A DNA stretch of 64,000 bases from assembly GCA_963971425.1 (NCBI GenBank), contig OZ020525.1, forward strand, positions 17,552,187-17,616,186, written 5' to 3'. The notes under the pieces were generated by a model. That model saw only the letters and a program-made list of their open reading frames with translations, was not told the DNA's origin and made no database searches. Source of the stretch: Bryoerythrophyllum caledonicum (lineage: Eukaryota; Streptophyta; Bryopsida; Pottiales; Pottiaceae). Shown here piece by piece: positions 1 to 11,387 of the stretch. The stretch's first letter is position 1. Each line of letters opens with the position of its first letter. The translations under genes and the position numbers were made by a program.

Positions 1-118
1 GGTGGCCCGCCACTGCAGGGCGGTGTTTTTTTGCCACGTGCCATCTATTTCATTACCCGGGCCCCGCCACTGCAGGGTGATGTTTTTTGACACGTGCCAT
101 CTCTTTCATTACCCGGAC
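1..118. repeat. Imperfect tandem duplication, about 58 bp unit
   Basis: Two head-to-tail copies of a GC-rich unit lie side by side. Both contain CCGCCACTGCAGGG, a T-run, CACGTGCCATCT and TTTCATTACCCGG. The copies differ by a few bases and one short indel. A G-box-like CACGTG core occurs in each. No gene is attached and the window starts inside the array, so its full length is unknown. Confidence 0.8.
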
Positions 119-1221
119 CCCGCCGCAGCCCCTACCATGTGCCACTTGCCTTGAGCTGCCGGGCCCGCCACAAGGCACTTTTTGCTATTTTTTAGAAATT
201 TCTATTTATCCCTTTTCATGGAATTCGCGGGATCTTCCCTTCCACCATTCTTCCCCTTGATTTGGGCTGCCCCACCCTCCCTCCACCCTTTGTGCGGCGC
301 GGACGGGACGTCCCCCACGCTCGGACTTACCCGAGGTAGGCCCCCATCTTAATTGCATGGGTTCATTTTTCTGGCCCTCCCATTTTGGGGGGGTCAAAGG
401 CTTTTTTTGGCTTTTTATTTTGCAAAATTGGGGCCTACGGCCCCAATTTAGTCCGTAAATCCCCCTTTGGCTAAATTTAGGCCCCCATTCAAAAACAAAA
501 TAGAGGCCTGGTTTTGGCCCCACCACCTCATCCCCCACCCGGTAAGTCCAAGCGTGGGGGATGTCCTGTCAAATCGCCTTTGTGCCCCTACTTACTACCC
601 CTCTTTCACACATGTGTTTCATTGGTTCCCAGGGGTGCCCAGGCTGCCCAACGTCCTCATTTTTGAAAACAAGTGGTACTAACTTTCAAACAGTAAATCC
701 AATTTAAAAAAAAAAAATACTTCCACGAAGCTCTTATCAAGGGCGATCTAAAATAGTTTTTTTTTAAAAAAAAGGAGTTTTTTTCGAATTTTAGGAACCT
801 GCCCAAAATCAGAAATCCCCCCGAAGGAGACTCTGGTCCTTTAGGGTTTAACATAAGCATGCTGTTGTAATTCATGGGTGGAAAAGATAGTGAGTGGGAA
901 GTTGTTTGTTTCACAGGACATGTTTCACGGTGGAACGGTCGAGTGAGACGTTAGTCGTCAACTGCAGTTATTCTTCTTCATCAACTGTATAATAGATATC
1001 CTTCCAAAAAGGATAGATAAGATATCCACAACGGCAAGTTCTAAGCGAGACAAACTCAAGAACATGGCTTCCACAAAACTGTAAGTGATTATCTTGGACA
1101 GGAAAGCTCCGCTCAACTGGGTCTTGCAAAAGCGGAAGGAGACAGACTACACCAACAAAAGCAGCATCAGATATGCACTAGATCAATATAGACAGTGTAT
1201 TTACCATCGCATGCATGGATT
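119..1221. other. Non-coding stretch downstream of the small plastid-type gene
   Basis: No coding exon could be supported. The stretch holds a perfect hairpin at 425-449 (11-base arms AAATTGGGGCC / GGCCCCAATTT, 3-base loop) and several homopolymer runs. At 660-851 there is a degraded copy of the TTAA-element family seen again at 11.1, 11.4 and 13.3 kb, ending CCTTTAGGG then TTAA. The 900-1220 part probably includes the 3' UTR of the minus-strand gene. Confidence 0.5.
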
Positions 1222-2167
1222 CTACAGCTCGGAGGAGTCGAAGCTCTCCTTGGTCACTTCCCGAAGCTGCTCCCGCATTCTCTCTTTTATGTTCTTGAAG
1301 TCCACCGCCTCGCCCGCACCTCTCGCTTGCACTATGCGAGTGAACTTCCGGCGCCTAACATAAAAAAAACAACACCAAAAATGATGTCAAACAACGTACC
1401 AACCTCTGGTGAGAGGTCTTTCCGACATGAAAACATCCTAGGAACACACAGACACTGAACATGGTGAGAGGTCATCCGCTTCAGCGGCACCTTAACCTTG
1501 ACTAAAGATGCGTGAAACGCTATCCAAAAGCATCCACGGAACACATAGAAACTGAGCATACCCTCAAACTGACCATGGTGCGAGATGATCTATGCCTCGA
1601 TTGAACATTTGTCAAAAAACCAACTACGGCAACACTGAAACTGAACATGGCGCGAACTGGACATAGCGCGAGGTGATCCGTTTCGAGGCGTGACACGATT
1701 CAGCAGCACCATGACCCTCGACTAGAAACGCGCTAAACGCTTCCTAACGTGCGGAGAACATTCGGGGATTACAAAAAATCTTACCTCCGAAGCGTAGGTT
1801 GTTGAGGATCAGGCTGGAAGTGAGGCCCCTCGTCCCACCCCTCACACACAAGATCGCCGTTCTTGTCGTAGTAGCAGATGATCTCGTTCTGGTCATCCTT
1901 GAAGACCTGTGCAAACTCACACAACGGCCGTCAAACCAAAAACACCCCGAAGATCGCTACTATAAAGTACAAGACATCGACACGCACCATGCGGCGTTCC
2001 GGGCCAGCCTCCTCCACGGACCCGCCCTCCGACGAAGCGCGGCAGATCGACTTCGGTGCGACGCGAACACGGACGGCGCGGAGAGGAAAAGATCCGGTTG
2101 CACGAGACGCAACCATCGATGGACGAGCCATCGGCACACATCGGTGCAGCACCAACAGCCCCGCCAT
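1222..2167 (-). CDS. Small conserved protein with plastid-type leader (3 exons)
   Basis: Three exons on the minus strand join cleanly: 2167-1988, 1906-1785 and 1354-1222, all with GT-AG introns of 81 and 430 bp. The product is about 144 aa. Residues 1-60 are rich in Ser, Arg, Ala and Val and poor in acidic residues until about 47, which looks like a plastid transit peptide. Exon 2 carries a distinctive core with VFKDDQNEIICYYD and GDLVCEGWDEGPHF. Exon 3 gives a basic patch (RRRRKF) and an amphipathic, helix-prone C-terminus ending in SSEL. There is no membrane segment or catalytic motif I can name. The phase at both junctions (0 and 2) and the unbroken frame argue that the gene is real. I do not recognise the family with certainty; plastid location is inferred from the leader. 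Intron 2 contains an old internal duplication. The start at 2167 is the first ATG before the leader. The gene faces away from the lipase gene. Confidence 0.75.
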
Positions 2168-2773
2168 CGCAAACCCTCGCAGGCAAACAAAAACGTGATC
2201 GCCCTTCAAACCCTTGAAGAAATGTAGGTATGCAAGCGCACCGTCCAATGTGTCCTCGGAAATGGCAACGGAATCCTCAAAGAATTTGGCCCTAATATTA
2301 GGAAAAGATATTTTCCTTCGGGTGTCAGTCATGATGTCACCGATCTGCAGTGACTTGGCACTCTTTTTCTGAAGTTCGGTGTTGTTCTTTGCGGCGATGG
2401 CGGAGCGACGGCGCTGCACTGAGGTTCTGAGTTGGTGATGGCGAGGAGGATTCTTTTGCAAAGGCTTGGTTCGTGAGCTCGCTCGCTCGCTCGTGCAACG
2501 ATGTTCTTGTATGCGAATCGGCTCGCACCATTGCCGAGTGAGTGTTGCAGTGGTTTTCAGATGAGATTTGGTTCTGCGAATTGTGATTGGAGTTGTGATT
2601 GGGTTGGTTGTGTGTGGTAGGGCGAGTGGGGTTGCGGAGGTGGGTAAAGTGCTGGTTTGCGGCGTCGCAGGTGCGAGATGCCAGGGCACTTGGCGAGGAA
2701 CGAGGTCCATGTCCTGCTTTGTTTCTGAAGCTCCAGAGCCAGCCATAGATTTGTATGGGGTCTTGTGCTATCG
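2168..2773. promoter_or_regulatory. Shared upstream region between two divergent genes
   Basis: About 600 bp separate the start codons of the minus-strand plastid-type gene and the plus-strand lipase gene. The region should hold both promoters and 5' UTRs. It contains a run of CTCG repeats near 2478-2494 and a GT/GA-rich stretch at 2560-2660. No convincing TATA box was found on either side. The role is inferred only from gene arrangement. Confidence 0.4.
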
Positions 2774-5598
2774 ATGGCTGTTGTTGGGTTTTACGATGTT
2801 GGTTGGATTCTTTTGCGGAGTGAAGGTTTTGATGACTGTTTTCCTTTTTTGATTGATGGCAGAGGTGGAGAAAGAGAGGGAGTTGGAGGAGCAGAAGAAT
2901 GGGCGGCACATGACTTGGTTGAATGGGTTGCTGGAGCCAGCGATGAAGCTCTACAGACGAGCATTGCCCGCAGGCATGCATGTTCGTCTCTCCCCATCAT
3001 TGATGCCGCCTTTAGTGAGTGTCTTGCTCTGGTTTTGCTTTCGTTGCAATCAGGTTCATGTATTAGGAATTCAATTGCATTAAGGAAAGGTCTGTTATTG
3101 ACTCCCTCCTTTCACTGAATACCACAACTAAGTTGTCAGAGTATGTGGATTAGTTGGTTTGGGTGCTTCTTTGTTTGACTGATAAGGATACCTGCTTATA
3201 TGCAATCTCAAGTGTTTTATGATAAGAAGCATGATTGTTCAGGCAGTGTTCCAAGTACCATTCCGAGAGTGTGATTAAGTTTGATTTTTTGGGTAGCATG
3301 TGACTGGAAGTTTTGTAGCTTTTGTGATTCGAAGTGTGAGGTTCTTTAGTGGGATACTGAATTTATCTGAATGCGATTTCATCAGATGCGAGTGCTGCGA
3401 TGGCGAGTACAGCGTCGTTGGTGGATATTGCGGCCAGCATTCGGAGGAGCACTTCTGGGATGCAGAAGCGGGCGACACCTTTTGCGGCGACTTAGTTCAA
3501 TCAGACACATTCGTGAGTGTCAGCCACCTCGTTCCATGTATGATTTCTCATTGTTACTGTACTTGTTTCTGACTCGTTTGCAGTGTTTTTTTTTTTTTTG
3601 AGTTTTTTTTTTGACTCTGTCAATTTTTCAGGTTGGAGATTTGATCTATTATGTTGAACAAGCACGAGGCTCTTACCAGAAGGACGCGGCGGGGCTGGCT
3701 CGTGTGAGCATGATCCAGGAGTCGAAGGTTGTCAAGTTTGAGGACACGTCCAATGTGATGCGCCCTGGGTACTACGTTCTGTCGACCATCGCCACAAGCT
3801 TGTGATATTATGTATACGAGGAACCCATACCGTGCACGACATCGTCACCGACCTTGCCTCAAATAGCGAAGGCTCCTCTGCTTTGGATGGCGAAGACGTG
3901 CATTATGGTAGTGTGGAGGCTGCACGTTGGTTCATGGAGAAAGAAATGAGCACCCTCAAAAACTGCCTGGAGGAGCATCAGGTATCTTTCTTTTCGATCA
4001 GTGTATTCCAGATGCTATATGACAAGTGCTATCTGACAAGATTGTTGACATCGTTGCTTGACTCTCCGCAGGGCTATGAGCTACGGCTCGTGGGCCACTC
4101 TTTGGGCGGCTCAACTGCAGCGTTGTTGGCCCTGTTGCTCAGGAGAAGTGGAAAAGAGAAGCTTGGGATTCCCGCCTCATCCATCAGAGCTGTTACTCTG
4201 GCGACTCCTCCTTGCGTTTCGAAAAAGCTAGCATCAGAGTGTGTAGATTATATCACCACGTTGGACTTACAGGTAATCATTTGGCTCTTTGATATTTGCA
4301 CATGCTGAAACAATTTGACGTTGAATCATTTTGTATCCATGTCAAATTAATTTGTAACGTTTTGTACAAAGGATGACGTTATTCCTCGAATGAACACGGC
4401 AGCTTTGATTCAACTTCGGAATGAAATACTGTTCACGAATTGGTACGTCTTGAAATTTGATAGTCTCTCAGAGCTTTTACTATCCACCTTTTCCATATTT
4501 GTAAATTCTTCAAACACCGTCACTTATTCCTTTGATCTTTGACCCTTGATTTCTTTGTTTTTGGTTTCCATTGATGGTTGTAGGTCCTCATTAGGACTCC
4601 TCTGTTCCTGTTGTTTTCTATCATCTCAAAGGGATAGGATGCCTCCTGTCTTTGTTCATTAACGATTCAGGTCAGTTAGTGGCAGCAATTACACCAGTAG
4701 CATTGGTATGACACAGGTATATTCTGCAGGACTTTGTTGAAGGAAAGTGAAGACCACAAGGGCCTCGGCGAGCTGGTGGAAACCATCAAGAAGTTCTCGT
4801 CTGTACAGGACGTCGCACGCCGATACGCTTCCCTCGTCAATCTCAGCTCTCCAGGTAAAAATCTCCTCCTCACCCACACCCTCATAAAGCACCTCTCAAG
4901 TCTCAGTAACAAAATGTGGGTGTCAATCCAGATTCACCCTTTTCAAACGATCCAGGTCAAACCTCCTCTCAATGTTTCAGTGACAAAACTTAACCCCTAA
5001 GCGTCCATACCAAAATAGAGATATGCATGCTATATACCTAATACTATAATTTAAGTTGAATAATACTGAAAATAGACAATACTAGATATATTTGAATGTC
5101 TAATACGAAAAAAGGTTGAATCTTCTCCACATGAAAGTTGCAACAAATGGATGAATGAAACTAATATTGGTTGAGAAGAAATTAAGCATGAAAGAGTCAT
5201 CTCCAGATTCTGGAGGAGAAGGGGAGAAACTGGAGAAGAACGTGGAAGAAGTTGCGCAAAAGGTGCTGGAGAAGAAAAACAAGCCACCTGAGGTACCTCT
5301 TTCCAAAGCGCCATCAAAAGAGGAGGTGAAAGCGGATTCAGGCGAGGTTCATCCGGAGCTTTGGGTTCCAGGCCTGCTGCTGCTCATCGAGTCTGGAGGC
5401 CGGGCTCCCACCAACACCAAGTCCGAAGGCAGGGAAGGCCACGTCTTGCTGAGAGGTCAAGAGGGGACTCAGTTCGGGCGCATTGTGTTGTCTAGCACAA
5501 TGCTTTCTGATCACAAATGCATTAGCATATACTACGCTTTGCGAGATGTCCTCAAGGGACTTCCTAAGACCGGCGGCTCTGATAAACTGTCGCTTTAA
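2774..5598 (+). CDS. Class 3 lipase (sn-1 diacylglycerol lipase-like), frameshifted as read
   Basis: Supported exons are 3632-3981, 4072-4272, 4372-4442, 4730-4854 and 5207-5598, plus likely N-terminal exons near 2774-3014 and 3386-3512. The product is an alpha/beta-hydrolase of the Lipase_3 family, which would cleave acyl chains from glycerolipids. Exon 4072-4272 carries the nucleophile elbow GHSLGGS. DDVIPR at the next exon and SDHKC near the C-terminus are probable sites for the catalytic Asp and His. VRRYASL-like text and the C-terminal ALRDVLKGLP tail match the plant branch. The frame breaks at about 3778: one base seems to be missing after YYV, because the text then continues in another frame as DHRHKLVILCIRGTHTVHD. 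The exon at 3386-3512 also has its best reading (MASTASLVDIAASIRR) ending in a stop just before a good GTGAGT donor. The gene is therefore either decaying or the assembly has indel errors. The start codon is uncertain; ATG 2774 and ATG 2856 are both possible. Confidence 0.75.
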
Positions 5599-8286
5599 CC
5601 GCTTTAGTGCAATGGTCTGTGGTTGCTTTTCCAGGTGTTGAAGCTCTCAGGCGATGACTTTTCAGAGTTAAGGGTTTGAAGCAGAAAAGAAAAGTCAGGG
5701 TCAAGAAATTACCGACAAATTGAGAAGGTACGAGTTTATCTGGTCAGTGCAATTCCTGAAAACTTGGAAAACTGGTTTCGTTGTTTGATGAATAGCTTTG
5801 TGTTGGTCAAAGTTGTGGCTATTTGTTTCTAGAAACACGTAATGAGCAGATTGGACAGAGGGTAAATAACTCTAGCTTCTTTGATGGCGGCTGACGTGAA
5901 GGTTGAATTTTTGCACAAACCTTCGAGGGATGCCATTTAATACTAACTAGTATACTGACTAGACAATGCAATGCACGCCAACCCTTTGGAATGAAGGAAC
6001 ATGAGAGTTGCGGTACTCGTGAAGTGAGGCGAAGAGTCCAAGAGTTTTGGCATGTTTCTTACTTAAAATATTTTAAAATCAGCCCTGAATGGCTTCGAGT
6101 TTCTATAATCAGCTGAAAGAGGCTAAGATTCATGGTACAACAAGGTCTAAATCCATTACCATCTTGTTAAGCGTGATGTTAGTTCCTCATGCACCAATTT
6201 TTAGAGGTAGAGGATTGGTGTAGCATATTCAGAACAATTGCGTAAGGAGTGGAGGTTCAAAATTTGTTAATTCACACTTTAATTTTTTGTGAACTTAATA
6301 TGTTTTAGATTGATAATCCAAATGGTCAATAAAAAGGTTTATACCACATATTGTTGTGGAAAAAATAAAAAGTGAAAAATAAAAAGAGACCTAGGTTTTA
6401 TGTGGAATTGAAGAAGTTTTTTGATACCTTGCCCGACAATGAGTGACAATGTGTGAAAATGTTTGACTTGGGTATGCTATTTTTCATTAAAGACAAGAAT
6501 TTTTTTTGACAATAGGAAGGGAAATAATGTTACTTGCGAGTATTGAAAATCTCACATTTAATAGAGTGTCCTAGCAAAAGTTTTTGGAGGTGCCCAAGGT
6601 GCCCGAAGTGCCCGCTCTCCCCATTTGAAATTTAAAATCTTATAACTTTTTCATCGAATGTCCAATTTAGGGAAAAAAAATGTTTTGGCACTAAGGTCTT
6701 GGTAATGCCTTTCTATAGTAAGAATTTTTAAGAGAAATGTTGGAAGTTGATGCCATAGGGACCTGACCAAACTTTCAAAAAGCCCATTTTTGATACTTAG
6801 TCCTTTACGACCACTCAGGAGCTTGTCTCCGTGGTGCCATTGCCTATCATCCTCCCCCTTCACCTCAACGCAAGGTTGTAACCAGTGTGGCACCGAGGAG
6901 GCAAGTTAGTTAATTTTGGTGAAATCTCCCAAAATTGGATGATGCAAAAGGCAAAAATTGTGGTCGAGCATTGTGATTATTAGCGTTATTAGGAAACCAA
7001 GGCAAATCCAGGTTTCCCCCTTGATGCTCATATGTGTACCAACCCTTTCACTTGACAGTATGATATGATCACATAGAAACCCTCCAAAAATGCTTCCAAT
7101 AACCCTCACTACTCATGTAGGAAAACTAATTTTATTTTATAAGAAAACTAATGGCTTACCATGTACCAGAAAAAAAAACATTTTATGATTCAAGGTATGA
7201 TTATGAATAAGAATTATCATCACACAGATTGTATATGGAGAAGTCTACACGAAAATACCAAGTCCCAAAATACATTCCATGATAAAATTCATATCAGTTA
7301 GCACAATATTTTCCTGTTATATTGCTATCCATGCCAAATAAAGTCCCTAAAGTTGGTCAACCATCCAATTTTATTTCAATTCAAGATACACTCTCCAAAA
7401 TACAAATACTCAACCGTACCCCATTTGTGGATAGTATCAAAATAAGCCAAAAGCCAACAAAGTCACGCATCTCCTTAAAAAAAAACTAGAAGTTTGGCCG
7501 GTATGTTAGAGATTCAAAAAGCCAGCAAAGTCACTTGACGTCTCCTAATGTTGAAAAACTTCGGTAACTTAGAAGTCCCAACCAACAAAGTCAGGCGTAT
7601 TCTTTTAAAAGGGCGAAAAAACAACCCACTGAAGTCCTTGAAATCCCTTGAAATTTGGTAACTGAGAAGTCCACAAAGCTGGAAGCTTTTACAGGTCAAC
7701 TAAGCGACAGACTCTCACTCTCACTCTCGCTCCAGAATGACTACTTCGCATATCAATGATGATGATGACTGCAGCACCTCGCTCATGTGGGAATCATCAC
7801 ACCGCAGAACACACCTTAATGAAACAGTTCGCACTCCTGTAGCACCTTAATCATCTCTCTCTCACTTAACCATAAGTCAATCATGTAGTGCCCACCAGTT
7901 AGTTGATACTCGCAACAACGACATCCAAACATGGTCTGCTGCACCTTCAACTCACTGCCCGCCATAGCCACGGATAACATTCTAGACAGGTAGTTGTTCA
8001 TCCCCTCCTTTTCCTTCTGCACCTCCAATTCTCACATCTAGTAACCACTAGAGGTACTGCTACTAAGTAGGCCACCAGATAGTGCGCGCTGCAGAAGGAG
8101 AAGCGCGGCCACCGAAATCTAGACAGTGTGTTTGAAGAAGTAGTGTGTGTGCGCTGAAAAGTGGTGGAGAGAGTGTCAAGATGGGATTTTTAGGATGACT
8201 CCAGTTTAGTGGGATGGCCCAATTGGGATTGTAGGGTTGAGGAGGGAGAGGATGTGGGGTTGGTGAGGTGGGGTTGGTCGGGTAGC
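5599..8286. other. Intergenic, AT-rich, no gene seen
   Basis: This runs from the lipase stop codon to the VAP-like start. The first few hundred bases are probably lipase 3' UTR. Around 6550-6760 there is text resembling the TTAA-element family found elsewhere. The last 150 bases (about 8140-8286) are the probable 5' UTR of the next gene, preceded by a CT-rich stretch at 7710-7735 that is common near plant transcription starts. No reading frame here looks like protein. Confidence 0.5.
7445..7690. repeat. Degenerate tandem repeat with CAACAAAGTCA-type core
   Basis: Three to four diverged copies about 64 bp apart share a core like GCCAACAAAGTCA followed by a short C/T-rich segment and an AAAA run. 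The copies differ by many substitutions, so the duplication is old. No coding potential. Confidence 0.5.
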
Positions 8287-10022
8287 ATGGCGCCGGAGGA
8301 GATGGAGGCGGCGGAGGAGAAGAAGCGGTCGCCGCAGGCGTGGAAGCTGCGGCTGCCGTGGGAGCAGCAGAAGCAGGCGGAGATTCAGAGGAGCGCGTTT
8401 CTGCAGCAGCAGCGTCAGGAGGGGGGGGCCAGCACCTCCAGCAGCTCCATGTCCACCTTGGCCCGGGCCTTCATGATCAGCCGGCGGCGCCTCCGCCTGG
8501 ACCCGGACAAGAAACTGCACTTCCTCTGTAAGCTTTGGATCTCTGATGGAAAACAACCTCAGGTGCTAGAATCAGCAGAAAATTAGGATTCACCTTTCAC
8601 TATCTGTGCTTGTTTTTTTTTGGTGTCAAGGAAGTTCTAGTTTTCGTCGAGAAAGCCATGTCTAGTTTTTTTTTTGTGTGGGACTTCTTTTTAGTGATGG
8701 TTTTTGATGTGGTACAGATGAGCCAGGAAAGCAGGTCTCAAGTGCAATCAAGATCAAGAATGTTAGTCGGTCACATGTTGCTTTTAAGGTGAGCATATGT
8801 TTCCTTTCTCAAGGGCAGAGAGAAAGATCACAAAGATGATGGCCTTGTGTTTTATTGATTGTAATCGGTTGACTGTCGAAAGAAGTTCACGCTGCTTGTG
8901 TTTATGAAGAACTGACCGAGAAGAGAAGTCATCTATGTCTGGTTATCTGTTGGTTGCAGTTTCAAACCACAGCTCCCAAGAGCTGCTTCATGCGCCCACC
9001 TAGTGGCGTGCTCGCACCAAATGAGAATATCATTGCAACAGGTACTGTAGTGCACTATACTTGGTCATTGAGGATTGTGGAAGTAGGATCAATTAACATG
9101 TGGTGAAATCTGACGCTGCAGTGGTGAAGTTTTTGGAGCCGCCTGAGCGGCCAACGGACAAAAGGCCCAAAGACAAATTCAAAATAGTCAGCTTATCAGT
9201 GCAAGCAGGAGTCGAATTCACCCCAGAACTGGTAAGAAAGACTGTTTTTTAAACACAAAGTTCATGCTAGTTGATCTCGCTGATCTGCTCAGAAATTGGC
9301 TGCCGAGACTTAACTGATTGGTCATCTGTTTGTTCCAGTTTGAGGATCAAAAGGAACTGGTAACTGTGGAGCGTATCCTCGAAGTGGTTTTCATCGACCC
9401 ACAGAAAGCATCTCCAGTGAGTGTTGTTCTCATCCTGAAAGTTATCATGAAAGTTATGCACTTTACACGTTACAGTTGGAGGTCCCAGAGTGGCGTGAAA
9501 GTCAAACTACCAGTGTCTGTATTTCCAGGATACATGCACCTAGAAAAGGAAGCACCAGTTATTATAACGTGCAGCTAATGACATCCCTGCGCAGGCGGAG
9601 TTGGCAAGGTTGCAGAAGCGTCTCGCCGAAGCGGATGCAGCTGAGGAAGCTCGGAAAAAGCCGCCTGCGGAAATGATCCCAAAAGGCACCATGGTTGTGG
9701 ATGGCCTTGTGATTGACGAGTGGGTAAGTCAAGAGCTGATCTCGGCTGATGATTGTTTTGAAGCAAAGCTGATCTAGCTACAACTGTTAGGTCAGATACT
9801 TCATGAGTTGATGATCAGGCTTCCTCTTGTGTAAGTCAAGTATCCAAGGCTCCGATTATGTTAGTTTTCACTACTTGATAGTTTCAATGAGCACGATTGT
9901 GAGGTCAAGCATCTAAAGAGATGATGAGCTGATGGTCGGGCTTCCTTTCTCTGGCCTTGCAGAAACAGCGCAGAGGGGATTACCTTGCTCGGCAACAGGG
10001 CGAAGGTGGAGAGTCCTTGTGA
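8287..10022 (+). CDS. VAP-like protein with MSP (PapD-like) domain, 256 aa
   Basis: Seven exons join with correct phase: 8287-8527, 8718-8788, 8960-9041, 9122-9231, 9339-9416, 9595-9723 and 9963-10022. Residues 1-60 are a charged, glutamine- and serine-rich leader. Residues about 66-175 form the MSP domain (LRLDPDKKLHFLYEPGK, IKNVSRSHVAFK, FQTTAPKSCFMRPPSGVL), the fold that in VAP proteins binds FFAT-type motifs at ER contact sites. The C-terminal part is a short coiled coil (LARLQKRLAEADAAEEARKK) ending in VIDEWKQRRGDYLARQQ. There is no C-terminal membrane anchor, which fits the soluble plant PVA4-type branch rather than classical VAP27. The start is the ATG that opens the acidic leader. All splice sites look intact. 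I considered an extra exon at 9476 and rejected it, because exon 5 joins 9595 in frame to give SPAELARLQ, like relatives. Confidence 0.9.
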
Positions 10023-11383
10023 GATCTGTGCAGTAGTTATGGAAGGGTCACATGACAACCCTGGTTCTGGACAGGTTCTCTAGTAGGGTCATTTACAGAG
10101 TCTTACATCCGACTGCTCCTATACAAGTATAACCGCCCTTAAGTTGAAGACAAACTAGGGCAATTAAGGACTGATGTACCGACAAGTAGCGGTAACTAGC
10201 TACGTGAGCTTGTGACAATCCTCCTACTACAGTAGTATATTTGCTCGTGTGTGACAGCGTTAGGAAATGGTTCAAATCACGCATTTGGTTGGAATCCTGG
10301 ATGGATTTGTGTAAAAGATTTTTTCAAGTATGAACTGTTATAATTTCTCTTCCCAAATGAGGCTGATAGACCTCTTATGGTACAAAAACAAACAACTGGA
10401 ATCATTAGACACACTGTACTCTTCAACTGAATCTATCATGTTTCAAAAGTAGGGTTGCAGTTGACTGCATGTGTGTTTTAACTCATAAGAGTGGATGCTC
10501 TTACTGTGCATGTCTTTAGATTTTTAAAGACAGGCAGGATTCCAAATGCCAGTGCATGAGACAAGTCAATACAGGATTTTTAGAAAGAGCATATCCAGCT
10601 TGCACCACAGAAAGGGTGAAAACCTCTGGAACTCCAACCTTTTGTTTTTCCTTCACATAACATTCCACAACCGATGCAAGGCAACCTACCTTGTATTAGG
10701 TCATTACATGCCAAAAATCACTAGCGATGTACATGTTTAGGATAATAAAAATGGGTTTGCGATGAGTATGGGTGTGGGAAGTAGTCATTTCCAGAGGAAA
10801 GTAGTTTTATTTTCTACTCAAAGAAATAATTTGATGGATCTACAATCCAAAGGGTGGATAGTATTACTATGCCTTATTCTAATAATACCATTTTTAAAAT
10901 AAAAAGGACGTAAAGTACGTTTTGAAGTAAGAATAATGAGGGTTGCCAAGAACTTTCCTTTAGTGCTACCCACCTAAAAAAAGTGTTACAGTCAATCCTA
11001 CAACAATACTATTCATCTGTGTAGCACCCTATCCAGCTGCTTGAAACTCAAGGTTTTGATGGTTGAAGCAACATAACTTTTTCTCTGTAAGTGGAAAAAA
11101 GAAAAAAGAAACTATTTCCACAAAGATAACCCGTATTCCTATTCACTAAAATTTTCAAAAAGTTATCTTCAAAATTATATTTTTAGGAACCTGCCTAGAA
11201 TCAAATTGTACCTTGTAGGTACAAAGTGTCCTTTAGAGGTTAATTTGATGTAAGAGCAATTTTAAGCTCAACAATTCTCAAACAAAAAGCTTCTCTGACA
11301 GTGAATTTAGAATGTTGTGTAGAGTCTAACTTTGATAATATGACCCTTGATATTACCACACCTTGATATTATCACTCAAATCC
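10023..11383. other. Intergenic with a TTAA-family relic
   Basis: The first 200-300 bases are probably the VAP-like 3' UTR. No coding exon is visible. At about 11000-11243 lies a diverged member of the TTAA-flanked family: it contains TTAGGAACCTGCC near its end and stops at TCCTTTAGAGG followed by TTAA. Its left end is not clear. Confidence 0.45.
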
Positions 11384-11387
11384 TTAA

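Noticed and set aside
1931-2746. 271-residue open frame on the minus strand across 1931-2746
   Set aside because: It contains exon 1 of the small plastid-type gene in its middle. The upstream part has Thr/His/Pro-rich low-complexity text, and the downstream part reads through a good donor (GTGCGTG at 1987). The spliced model is better.
2568-2852. Hydrophobic open frame at 2568-2852 on the plus strand
   Set aside because: It is GT-rich leader or intron-like sequence just before the lipase exon. Its hydrophobic residues come from GTT/GTG runs, and no homology was seen.
9476-9534. Extra exon LEVPEWRES in the VAP-like gene
   Set aside because: No donor gives the correct phase, and exon 5 joins 9595 directly in frame with the family pattern.
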